DNA from: Methylococcaceae bacterium
GTDB lineage: Bacteria > Pseudomonadota > Gammaproteobacteria > Methylococcales > Methylomonadaceae
Length of the DNA stretch: 8,384 bases
Reading direction: 5' to 3'
NCBI GenBank assembly: GCA_947506075.1
Contig: CANNNN010000101.1
Coordinates: 1 to 8,384, forward strand
Shown piece after piece: positions 1-6,897 of the stretch (its first letter is position 1; each line of letters starts with the position of its first letter). The notes beneath the pieces are model-generated. The model worked only from the letters and a program-made list of their open reading frames with translations. It was not told where the DNA came from and did no database searches. The position numbers and the translations under genes are program-made.

Positions 1-29
1 GACAGCTACACATTTAATCCGTGGCAACT

Positions 30-73
30 TGGAGTGCAGGCTTCGCCTGCAAGCGGGCGAAGCCTGCACTCCA
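30..73. repeat. Perfect 18-bp inverted repeat, REP/MITE-like hairpin
   Basis: The arms at 30-47 and 56-73 are exact reverse complements (right arm GGCGAAGCCTGCACTCCA) around an 8-base spacer. The left half also contains a second hairpin, GCAGGC (36-41) with loop TTC and GCCTGC (45-50), so a transcript could adopt a long or a short alternative fold. There is no T run on either side, so a simple intrinsic terminator is unlikely. The GC-rich palindrome in a non-coding spacer is typical of dispersed REP-like elements. That it is repeated elsewhere in the genome is inference. Confidence 0.75.
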
Positions 74-99
74 GACGTCTGATTTAATGTCGCTTAATC

Positions 100-120
100 A
101 TTGATGGCATCAATAGATGC
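100..120. repeat. Small overlapping dyads in the non-coding left end
   Basis: ATTGATG (100-106) and CATCAAT (108-114) form a perfect 7-bp dyad around one central G. A second pairing, GCATC (107-111) with GATGC (116-120), shares bases with it. The short dyad could be a protein-binding site, but nothing shows that. The rest of 74-207 holds no convincing ORF, RNA gene or promoter that I can recognise. Confidence 0.3.
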
Positions 121-207
121 TAAGGCACGCAAGGTGCGATTTACATACTCTAATCAATTTGGGTATCTATATATCGCCTTGTGATCCTCGGCTACCAACT
201 AAGCAGG

Positions 208-240
208 ACTGATAAAATCCCTTGAAGGGATTTTATCAGT
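208..240 (-). terminator. Perfect 14-bp hairpin spanning the lnt stop codon
   Basis: ACTGATAAAATCCC (208-221) pairs exactly with GGGATTTTATCAGT (227-240) around a 5-base loop. The lnt stop codon TGA (236-238) lies inside the arm. The AAAATCCC/GGGATTTT core gives an A-tract, hairpin, T-tract layout on both strands, as in bidirectional terminators. No uninterrupted U run follows the full stem, so termination may be partial, or the hairpin may instead protect the 3' end of the message. Confidence 0.5.
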
Positions 241-1810
241 AAGGTCGAGCAGCTTTAACGTGTAAGCCTGACCTACAGACTCCATTCCCAAGCAAACCCA
301 GCAACAATATAACTATTGCGCCAATAACCGGCATGTCGCCCAATCTCGCATAGGGCGTCATGCCGCCCATCGGCATTATCGTTCCGGTCAATACGGTTTC
401 CTGAAACGGCATTGCCTGAGTGATGATTTTTCCTTTCGGGGAAACTATCGCCGTCAGGCCGGTATTGGTTGAGCGCAACATAAAACGTCCGGTTTCCATC
501 GCCCGCACTCTGGCCATTTGTAAATGCTGATGAGGTTCCAGCGAATTGCCAAACCAGCCGTCATTGGTCACATTGACCAGATAGGCGGCGTCCGGCAAGC
601 CTTTAATACTCAATACCCCGAATGCGTCTTCATAACAGACCAAGGTAATAAACGGATAGCCGCCTGCTTTCATCAACGGCTGGTCGATAGCTCCCGGAGT
701 GAAATCCCCCAGCCTTATCTGTATCATATCCAGTACAAAACCCGACAAGGGTTGTAGCGGCTGATACTCTCCGAACGGCAATAAATGAGTTTTGCGATAC
801 ATACCATGGTCTTTGCCCAGGGTGATTACCGCATTGTAGATTTTAGTCGGCACGCTGTCCCGTACCGGAACGCTGATGATTAAATCGGTATTATGCCGTT
901 TGGCATCAGCAACCAAGGGCGTTAAAAAGCCTTCTTGAACCTGATCAAGATAGGCTGGAATGGCGGTTTCAGGCCAGATAATGACATTTGAATCCCAGTG
1001 TTCTTCGGTCAGTTTTTTATATATCAACAGGGTATTAAGTTTATTTTCCGGCCGCCATTTTTGATCCTGCGCTATATTGCCCTGAACCATTGAAACGCGG
1101 ATGGGCGGCCCGATTTCATGCGTCCAATTTTGATCACGCAACAAACCACCAGCCCCCCACAGGAATGCAAGTGCCGTAATCAGCAACAGTTTTTTGTTGG
1201 CACGAAAGATTTCCACAATGCAGGCAGCCGTTAACGCCAGGATGAAGCCGGTACCGTAAACGCCGACTACCGGCAGGTATCCGGATAGAGGCGATTCCAT
1301 TTGGGAATAGGCGATTTGCAGCCACGGAAAGCCATTAAGCAGCCAATAGCCGCGAACATATTCGCTCAGTATCCAGCTTACGGGCGGCAATAGAATCCTC
1401 CCTAAACCCTGGTTTATCTGGAGCGTAGTCACTGAAAGAAACCCAGCCAGGGCCGGGAAAATAGCCCAAAAGGCCGAGAACAAAAAGGTCAGCAGACAGG
1501 CGAGCAGCACATTGGCACCGCCAAAATCGTGCATGCTGATATAAACCCAGGACACGCCGGAACCGAATGCGCCCAAGCCGAATAAATAGCCGCGCAAGGC
1601 GGCGCGTTTGGCCGAAATGTTCTGCCAGCAGGCAAATAAAAACACCAGCGCTATCAGCGACAGACAGGAATAATCAAAGGGGGAAAAAGATAAGGTGAGT
1701 AAAAGACCGGCAAAGACTGAAAAAAAATCCCAATACTTGCTGTTGGCGTTCAACTTAAAACGAGGCAGCTTAAGGTAAATTCCATCAAGAAATAGCAAAA
1801 AATCACGCAT
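236..1810 (-). CDS. lnt: Apolipoprotein N-acyltransferase Lnt
   Basis: Inner-membrane enzyme that transfers an acyl chain from a phospholipid to the amino group of the N-terminal diacylglyceryl-cysteine, the last step of lipoprotein maturation. At 524 residues it is close to the usual length of roughly 500-510. The N-terminal half has about six hydrophobic segments (roughly 28-222). A periplasmic nitrilase-type domain follows (about 236-480), then a final membrane segment (about 494-511). The expected triad is visible: E281 in IIWPETAIPAY, K340 in YRKTHLLPFGEY and C392 in TLVCYEDAF. The K-to-C spacing of 52 equals that of E. coli Lnt (335 and 387). E348 of the PFGE motif is also present. An in-frame TAG four codons upstream makes ATG 1810 the first possible start; no Shine-Dalgarno sequence is visible. 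The usual neighbour corC/ybeX is absent. Its MltB neighbour is a likely lipoprotein substrate of this pathway, though linkage here is probably incidental. Confidence 0.97.
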   Translation of the reverse strand: MRDFLLFLDGIYLKLPRFKLNANSKYWDFFSVFAGLLLTLSFSPFDYSCLSLIALVFLFACWQNISAKRAALRGYLFGLGAFGSGVSWVYISMHDFGGANVLLACLLTFLFSAFWAIFPALAGFLSVTTLQINQGLGRILLPPVSWILSEYVRGYWLLNGFPWLQIAYSQMESPLSGYLPVVGVYGTGFILALTAACIVEIFRANKKLLLITALAFLWGAGGLLRDQNWTHEIGPPIRVSMVQGNIAQDQKWRPENKLNTLLIYKKLTEEHWDSNVIIWPETAIPAYLDQVQEGFLTPLVADAKRHNTDLIISVPVRDSVPTKIYNAVITLGKDHGMYRKTHLLPFGEYQPLQPLSGFVLDMIQIRLGDFTPGAIDQPLMKAGGYPFITLVCYEDAFGVLSIKGLPDAAYLVNVTNDGWFGNSLEPHQHLQMARVRAMETGRFMLRSTNTGLTAIVSPKGKIITQAMPFQETVLTGTIMPMGGMTPYARLGDMPVIGAIVILLLGLLGNGVCRSGLHVKAARPY

Positions 1811-1816
1811 ATTGGC

Positions 1817-1879
1817 TTGCTAGGAAGACACGAAGAAAACCCATAAATTTCAAGTCCTTCGTGACTTCTTGGCTAGCAA
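1817..1879. repeat. Imperfect inverted repeat filling the glgP-lnt spacer
   Basis: GAAGACACGAAG (1824-1835) pairs with the reverse complement of 1857-1868 with one mismatch in 12. Outside these, TTGCTAG (1817-1823) pairs with CTAGCAA (1873-1879) after a 4-base bulge. The structure takes up most of the spacer and ends six bases before the lnt ATG. Read on the minus strand, the left arm gives the word CTTCGTGTCTTC. From memory, similar CACGAAG-type words recur in intergenic repeats of several proteobacteria. It could act as a glgP terminator or attenuator, or affect lnt translation; neither is shown. Confidence 0.6.
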
Positions 1880-1891
1880 TTTTTAAGCTGG

Positions 1892-4399
1892 TTAGAACCT
1901 ATTATTAACGCTGACCTGCGTCAATTTCCATATATCATCATTGTATTCAGTGATGGTTCTGTCGGTAGAAAACTTACCGCTGCCTGCGCAATTCAAGATG
2001 CTCATCTTGGTCCACAGTTCCTGATCCTGATAAGCCGCTTCGACCCGTTTTTGTGCATCAATGAAGCTACGAAAATCCGCAGCCGTCATCCAGGGGTCGC
2101 GTGGGCTTTTTATAGAAGCCATGATGTCGTCAAAGAGCCCCGGTTCAAATTGATTAAAATGCCCGCAGTCAAGCAGCTTCATAACCCGGCTTAAATCCTC
2201 ATCCTGTTCGATGATTGCACTAGGATCATAGTGATGGCTCAGTTCTTCAACCTGATCTTCAGTCAAGCCAAACAGGAAAAAATTATCATCTCCGACTTCT
2301 TCGCGAATTTCAATATTAGCGCCATCCAGCGTGCCTATCGTCAAAGCGCCGTTCATCATGAACTTCATATTGCCGGTGCCTGAAGCTTCCTTGCCGGCGG
2401 TTGAAATTTGCTCGGAAAGATCGGCGCCCGGACAGATTTTTTCCATCGCGGAAACCCGGTAATTAGGCAGGAAAACCAGCTTTAATTTTTTACCCACATC
2501 AGGATCGGAATTAATCACGCTTGAGACATTATTGATCAGCTTGATGATTTTTTTCGCCATGTAATAACCCGGCGCAGCTTTTCCACCGATCAACACACAA
2601 CGATCTGTCCAGTTTGCCGTATCGCCGCGTTTGATCCTGTCATACAGATGTATCACATGCAATACATTCAACAGCTGGCGTTTATATTCATGAACGCGCT
2701 TGACCTGTATATCAAAAATCGCATCGACATTAAAATCGACATCATGCTCAAGCTTCTTGAAATCAATCAATTTTTGTTTTGCAGCCTGTTTAATGTCGCG
2801 CCAGCTCTTGCGGAATGCCTTATCGTCGGCGTAAGGCTCAAGCTTCTTTAATAACGACAAGTCCGTTAACCAGCCCTCGCCTATGGTTGCAGTGATCAAT
2901 TCGGCCAGCTCGGGATTACACGCCGCGAGCCAGCGACGCGGGGTAACGCCATTAGTTTTATTATTGAATTTTTCCGGCCAAAATTCGTAAAAATCTCTAA
3001 ACAAGCCCTGCTGCAATAATTTCGAATGCAAGGCAGCAACGCCATTTACCGAATAGCTGCCGACTATAGCCAGATAGGCCATTCTTACGTGTTGCACGCC
3101 ACCTTCCTCGATGATGGACATGCGGCTTAACCTTTCAATATCACCCGGCCAATGTGCCGAAACATCAGCCATAAAATGGGCATTAATATTAAAGATGATT
3201 TCCATCAGCCTTGGCAGCATCTGCTTAAACAGGTTAACCGACCACCGTTCCAGCGCTTCCGGTAACAAGGTGTGGTTGGTGTACGCCATTGTTTTGCAGG
3301 TAATAGCCCACGCTTCATCCCAGGTTAGCCCATGGACATCCATCAGCAAACGCATCAGTTCAGCAACCGATATACTCGGATGGGTATCGTTTAATTGGAA
3401 GGTATTCTTTGCTGCAAACTGTGAGAAATCATTGCCGTGACGGCCGACCCAGGTACTCAACACATCCTGCAAACTGGCGGAAGCCAGCAGGTATTGTTGG
3501 CGAAGACGCAAGGCCTTACCGTTTTCATTTGCGTCATTCGGATACAACACCATGGTAATATTTTCAGCAGTGTTTTTTGCCGCCACCGATTCTGCATAAT
3601 CGCCGGCATTAAATTCCTGAAGATTAAATTCTTCAGTCGCCGTGGCTTTCCATAAACGCAGAGTGTTTACCGTACCATTCTGGTAGCCAGGAATTGGTGT
3701 ATCGTAAGGAACCGCGAGTACATCCTGCGTATCTATCCAGCTGGTCCTTTTATTGCCGAACTCATCGATATGCGACTGGGTATGCCCGCCAAATTTAATC
3801 CGTTGCGTGTATTCAGGACGTTCAATTTCCCACACATTACCATTGCGCAACCAATGATCCGGTTTTTCCACCTGTTCGCCGTTGATAATATCCTGCGAAA
3901 ACATGCCATATTCATAACGCAAACCGTAGCCGGTCACCGGTAATTGCAGGGTCGCACAACTATCGATAAAGCAGGCCGCCAAACGGCCCAGGCCGCCATT
4001 GCCCAAGCCTGCGTCAGGCTCGCATTCAACCAGTTCCTCAAGCTCAAGCCCCAGCTGATACATGGCTTGATCAACAGACTCATTGATACCCAGATTCAGC
4101 ATTGCATTGCTCAAGCTGCGGCCCATTAAAAATTCCATCGACAGATAATAGCCTCTCTTGCAGTCTGTCTCTTTGTAAGCATTGTAAGTTCTTTTCCAGC
4201 GCTCTATGAGTCGATCACTAATTGCCATCGACAGCGCCTCATAGGCATAATGCGGTGACGTGCAGTTTGCATCCCTGCCCAAACGATGACTGTAATAGCG
4301 TTTGAAATCAACAGAAAGGGCATTCTTATCCAGGCCCAAATCAGGTAGTACGGTAATGTTGGGTAATGGTTTACTGGTTTTGAAACTTTTATTAGGCAT
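1892..4399 (-). CDS. glgP: Glycogen/alpha-glucan phosphorylase GlgP (GT35)
   Basis: Cytoplasmic PLP-dependent enzyme that phosphorolyses terminal alpha-1,4 bonds of glycogen or maltodextrin to release glucose 1-phosphate. The 835-residue length is typical of the family. Landmarks in order are YYLSMEFLMGR (84-94), EPDAGLGNGGLGRLAACF (127-144), QLNDTHPSI (335-343), TNHTLLPEALE (374-384), KTNGVTPRRW (481-490), DIQVKRVHEYKRQ (563-575) and GGKAAPGY (605-612). The PLP site follows as EASGTGNMKF, with the Schiff-base lysine at K679. All expected regions are present, with no frameshift. The start ATG has only a weak GAG eight bases upstream. It stands alone: no glgA, glgB, glgC, glgX or malQ is within the window. 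A 93-base AT-rich gap separates it from the upstream transporter gene, so it probably has its own promoter. Glycogen versus maltodextrin preference cannot be told from sequence alone. Confidence 0.97.
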   Translation of the reverse strand: MPNKSFKTSKPLPNITVLPDLGLDKNALSVDFKRYYSHRLGRDANCTSPHYAYEALSMAISDRLIERWKRTYNAYKETDCKRGYYLSMEFLMGRSLSNAMLNLGINESVDQAMYQLGLELEELVECEPDAGLGNGGLGRLAACFIDSCATLQLPVTGYGLRYEYGMFSQDIINGEQVEKPDHWLRNGNVWEIERPEYTQRIKFGGHTQSHIDEFGNKRTSWIDTQDVLAVPYDTPIPGYQNGTVNTLRLWKATATEEFNLQEFNAGDYAESVAAKNTAENITMVLYPNDANENGKALRLRQQYLLASASLQDVLSTWVGRHGNDFSQFAAKNTFQLNDTHPSISVAELMRLLMDVHGLTWDEAWAITCKTMAYTNHTLLPEALERWSVNLFKQMLPRLMEIIFNINAHFMADVSAHWPGDIERLSRMSIIEEGGVQHVRMAYLAIVGSYSVNGVAALHSKLLQQGLFRDFYEFWPEKFNNKTNGVTPRRWLAACNPELAELITATIGEGWLTDLSLLKKLEPYADDKAFRKSWRDIKQAAKQKLIDFKKLEHDVDFNVDAIFDIQVKRVHEYKRQLLNVLHVIHLYDRIKRGDTANWTDRCVLIGGKAAPGYYMAKKIIKLINNVSSVINSDPDVGKKLKLVFLPNYRVSAMEKICPGADLSEQISTAGKEASGTGNMKFMMNGALTIGTLDGANIEIREEVGDDNFFLFGLTEDQVEELSHHYDPSAIIEQDEDLSRVMKLLDCGHFNQFEPGLFDDIMASIKSPRDPWMTAADFRSFIDAQKRVEAAYQDQELWTKMSILNCAGSGKFSTDRTITEYNDDIWKLTQVSVNNRF

Positions 4400-4419
4400 G
4401 TTTTTAACTCACAGTATTG

Positions 4420-4448
4420 ATATTAGGTTGATGTTAACTACTTTTTAA
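4420..4448 (-). promoter_or_regulatory. Candidate sigma70-type promoter for glgP
   Basis: On the minus strand TTAAAA (4443-4448) and TAATAT (4420-4425) are separated by 17 bases. Each matches four of six consensus positions. The -10 lies 20 bases before the glgP ATG, giving a short leader. The surrounding gap is very AT-rich, so such matches arise easily by chance. Confidence 0.25.
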
Positions 4449-4456
4449 TTTTTAGC

Positions 4457-4502
4457 AAAAAAAAATGGTGGCTCAATTAAGTATCTGAGTACATTATCTC
4501 AG
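4457..4502 (-). terminator. Weak terminator-like element after the symporter gene
   Basis: On the minus strand a 5-bp hairpin (CTGAG at 4498-4502 with CTCAG at 4485-4489) spans the symporter stop codon. A run of nine T residues follows at 4465-4457. The hairpin and the T run are 19 bases apart, so this is not a canonical intrinsic terminator. An alternative 4-bp stem (4486-4489 with 4472-4475) sits nearer the T run but is weak. Confidence 0.2.
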
Positions 4503-5732
4503 GGCTTTTTCCCAGCGACTGACAACTGCGGCGGCGATACTGTTTCCGAACACGTTGGTCGCACTACGGCCCATGTCTAGCAGTTGATCAACGGCCAGCA
4601 GTAGCAGCAGTCCGGCCTCGGGGATATGAAACATCGACAGCGTCGCCGCAATGACGATTAACGAGGCCCTGGGCACGCCAGCTACGCCTTTGCTGGTAAA
4701 CAATAAGGTTAACAACATGATCAACTGGTCGCCCAGTGTCATGTCGATGCCGTAAGCCTGAGCGATAAACAGTACAGCAAAGGTCATATACATCATGCTG
4801 CCGTCCAAATTAAACGAATAACCCAGCGGCAGTACAAGACCACAAATTTTTTCGTCGCAACCGAAGCGCTCCAGCTGTTGCAACAATTTCGGATAGGCAC
4901 TTTCGCTACTAGCCGTGCCGAAAGCAAGTAACATCGGTTCGCGAATATGGCGTATAAGAGACAGTATCCTGCGCCCCAGAACCAAAAAACCGATACAGCC
5001 CAACGAAATGCACAGCAGCAGTAATCCTAAATAAAACTCTCCGATAAACTGGCCATATGACACCAATACTCCGATGCCGTTTTGTGCGATCACCGAGGCC
5101 ACCGCCGAAAATACCGCAACAGGCGCGCTGTGCATCACATAGCCGGTGACTTTCAACATGATGTGCGTCAAGGAGTCGAGTAACTTGACTGTGGGATGAG
5201 CCAATTCGCCCAGCGAGGCACAGGCCACGCCAAAAAACATCGAGAACACCACGATCTGCAAGATTTCGTTGGTCGCCATGGCTTCGATGATGCTTTTCGG
5301 AAACATATGCGAGACAAAGTTGCCCAGGGTCGGCGTAGCTTCAGGCAATCCAGTCTGAACACCAACCTCCGGCAGGCTCATGTGCAGCGAGCTGCCCGGT
5401 TCAAACACATTCACCAGCAGCATGCCCAACAGCAGGCTGAAAATCGAAGCCGAGAAAAACCAAAGCATAGCCTTGGCACCGATCCGTCCAACGGTATGGA
5501 TGTCACCCATTTTGGCCATACCCACCACCAGGGTGGAAAAGACCAGTGGTGCGATAATCATCTTGACCAGACGAAGGAAAATATCGGTTAGCGCGGCTAA
5601 AATCCCGATAAGCGGCTTCAGCTCGGAGCTTTCCAGCGTTAGATTAAGCAGTTCACCAATAATAATGCCAAGTACCAGAGCTATAACGACATAGAGCGTC
5701 TGGCGATTGGGCTGCGGGGTGTGGGGCGTCAT
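4494..5732 (-). CDS. Dicarboxylate/amino acid:cation symporter (DAACS family)
   Basis: Inner-membrane secondary transporter of the GltP/DctA/GltPh family, moving an acidic amino acid or C4-dicarboxylate with Na+ or H+. At 412 residues it has the family's usual size, with about eight membrane helices plus re-entrant hairpins. HP1 carries the serine-rich FGTASSESAYP (271-281), TM7 carries FNLDGS (307-312), and HP2 carries SKGVAGVPRAS (347-357). TM8 reads VDQLLDMGRSATNVFGN (381-397). By alignment from memory to archaeal GltPh, D386 matches the amino-group ligand D394 and R389 matches the side-chain-carboxylate ligand R397. N393 and N397 match N401 and D405. Keeping D386 favours an amino-acid substrate over a plain dicarboxylate. 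Asn in place of D405, a sodium-site residue, suggests altered coupling; both are inferences. A short-spaced CAGG lies three bases before the ATG. No catabolic partner gene is adjacent. Confidence 0.93.
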   Translation of the reverse strand: MTPHTPQPNRQTLYVVIALVLGIIIGELLNLTLESSELKPLIGILAALTDIFLRLVKMIIAPLVFSTLVVGMAKMGDIHTVGRIGAKAMLWFFSASIFSLLLGMLLVNVFEPGSSLHMSLPEVGVQTGLPEATPTLGNFVSHMFPKSIIEAMATNEILQIVVFSMFFGVACASLGELAHPTVKLLDSLTHIMLKVTGYVMHSAPVAVFSAVASVIAQNGIGVLVSYGQFIGEFYLGLLLLCISLGCIGFLVLGRRILSLIRHIREPMLLAFGTASSESAYPKLLQQLERFGCDEKICGLVLPLGYSFNLDGSMMYMTFAVLFIAQAYGIDMTLGDQLIMLLTLLFTSKGVAGVPRASLIVIAATLSMFHIPEAGLLLLLAVDQLLDMGRSATNVFGNSIAAAVVSRWEKALR

Positions 5733-5749
5733 AAACCTGACTTGTTAAA

Positions 5750-5777
5750 ATTTTAAAGATGGGTGATTGCCAGTCAT
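5750..5777 (-). promoter_or_regulatory. Candidate sigma70-type promoter for the symporter gene
   Basis: On the minus strand ATGACT (5772-5777, four of six matches including the TGAC core) and TAAAAT (5750-5755, five of six) are 16 bases apart. This places a start point about a dozen bases before the ATG at 5732. The -10 lies within the perfect AT palindrome TTAAAATTTTAA (5745-5756). The -35 overlaps the small hairpin at 5769-5788. Confidence 0.3.
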
Positions 5778-5788
5778 TTATTACTGGC
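5769..5788. repeat. Small hairpin in the mltB-symporter gap
   Basis: GCCAGT (5769-5774) and ACTGGC (5783-5788) are perfect complements around an 8-base loop, 52 bases after the mltB stop. No T run follows directly on the minus strand (the TTTAAAATTTT stretch begins about ten bases later), so a role as mltB terminator is possible but weak. It could also be a binding site overlapping the candidate -35 element. Confidence 0.35.
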
Positions 5789-5839
5789 CTCACTTGCCCC
5801 GGATTAAGTTGGAGACCAATCAATACAAATGCTTACAGT

Positions 5840-6835
5840 TTATAGTCGCCTCTGCTTAATAGCCTGGGCCAATTGATGCACAGCCATCGCATACTTGTCA
5901 CTGTTATTGTATTTTTTGATAACCTTGAAATTGGGGTGTACATGCCAGTATTCGCTACCGCTGAGTGCGCTCAGTTCAATGATAGACTCGCCTCCTAAGC
6001 CACGAGTTTGCTCGGCTACCGGCCTGTTGTTTTGCCAGCCGCTACGTGAAAAATAATGCGCTACACTGCCTATCGCATCTTGCTGATCCCACAGATCACG
6101 GTGCCCGTCGTTATTGAAGTCAACCGCCAAGTTACGGAAACTGCTGGGCATGAATTGACCTAAACCCATCGCGCCTGCCCAGGAACCCACCGGCTTAAGC
6201 GGCTCGTAGCCTTCTTCGCGGGTCAGCAACAAGAAACTTTCCAGCTCAGCGGTGAAATATTTGGCGCGCCGTTGGGTGTCAAATGCCAAGGTTGTTAGGG
6301 CATCTAAAATACGTGTTTTTCCGATATTACGACCAAAATAAGTTTCCACGCCGATAATCGCGACGATATATTCCGGATCGACGTGATATAGAAGGCTGGC
6401 TTTTTGGATCGCATCCGCATTGCTGCTCCAGAAGGCTACGCCATTATTGATATGTGCCTCGGTAATAAATTTATTTCGGTAACGTGTCCAGCTACCCGGA
6501 CTGGGGTGAGTCGATTTGGGGCCGAGGTAAGGGGGCGGGTTTTCCAGCCGAATAACGTAATCCAGACGCTGGGCGTTCGAAAACAAGCTGTTTAAATAGC
6601 TTTCCGTAAAGCGATGTTCAAGCACCATGCGCCGGATAAAATTCTGTACCGGTAACGAGTTCGCGTATGTCCCGGTTAAGCCCTGGGCCTGATATTCCGG
6701 GACAGAAACATGGCCAGGAATGGCGGCGGTATTTTGGTAGGGCTTGTCGGGTTGTAGCGCCGGATTGCTGGCGCAACCGGTAAGAATGACGGTTAAAGCC
6801 AGTTTGAGTAAGCGTTTATAGCCAGTATTGTTCAC
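5840..6835 (-). CDS. mltB: Membrane-bound lytic murein transglycosylase B (MltB)
   Basis: Outer-membrane lipoprotein that cleaves the MurNAc-GlcNAc bond of peptidoglycan, leaving a 1,6-anhydro-MurNAc end, in wall turnover. Starting at GTG 6835 gives 331 residues and a textbook lipoprotein signal: KR near the N-terminus, a hydrophobic stretch, then the lipobox LTGC with Cys21 as the lipidation site. The catalytic glutamate is E164 in IIGVETYFGRN, equivalent to Glu162 of E. coli MltB. GSWAGAMGLGQFMPSS (217-232) is the conserved substrate-cleft motif. DFNNDGHRDLWD (239-250) resembles the EF-hand-like calcium loop of E. coli MltB. The C-terminus FKVIKKYNNSDKYAMAVHQL matches the family end, so the protein is complete. 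A weak AGAGA lies five bases before the GTG. A longer frame from TTG 6931 would add 32 residues, overlap cobU and bury the signal peptide, so I prefer GTG. Confidence 0.94.
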   Translation of the reverse strand: MNNTGYKRLLKLALTVILTGCASNPALQPDKPYQNTAAIPGHVSVPEYQAQGLTGTYANSLPVQNFIRRMVLEHRFTESYLNSLFSNAQRLDYVIRLENPPPYLGPKSTHPSPGSWTRYRNKFITEAHINNGVAFWSSNADAIQKASLLYHVDPEYIVAIIGVETYFGRNIGKTRILDALTTLAFDTQRRAKYFTAELESFLLLTREEGYEPLKPVGSWAGAMGLGQFMPSSFRNLAVDFNNDGHRDLWDQQDAIGSVAHYFSRSGWQNNRPVAEQTRGLGGESIIELSALSGSEYWHVHPNFKVIKKYNNSDKYAMAVHQLAQAIKQRRL

Positions 6836-6872
6836 GATGGTCTCTATGTTGTTAAACGGTGTAATGATTTGT

Positions 6873-6884
6873 ATCGGCGCCGAT
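6873..6884. repeat. Perfect 12-bp palindrome between cobU and mltB
   Basis: ATCGGCGCCGAT is its own reverse complement and sits in the 62-base cobU-mltB gap, 37 bases before the chosen mltB start. It could be an operator or the stem of a very small structure. Without a loop it would not make a good RNA hairpin. No function is shown. Confidence 0.4.
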
Positions 6885-6897
6885 TGTGTCTTGGGCT

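Noticed and set aside
1..235. A further gene in the left end
   Set aside because: No open frame of useful length with a ribosome site was found on either strand; the region is dominated by inverted repeats.
3111..3655. + strand open frames opposite glgP
   Set aside because: They are fully antisense to well-conserved phosphorylase sequence, with no recognisable domain and no context for an independent gene.
5196..5694. Two overlapping + strand open frames (131 and 104 codons) opposite the symporter gene
   Set aside because: They lie entirely antisense to a gene with clear family motifs, their proteins resemble nothing I know, and the histidine/glutamine-rich composition is typical of a shadow frame.
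4494..5732. Naming the transporter DctA
   Set aside because: The TM8 motif LDMGRS and the HP2 motif differ from my recollection of DctA (a SEAR-type TM8), so only the family is assigned.
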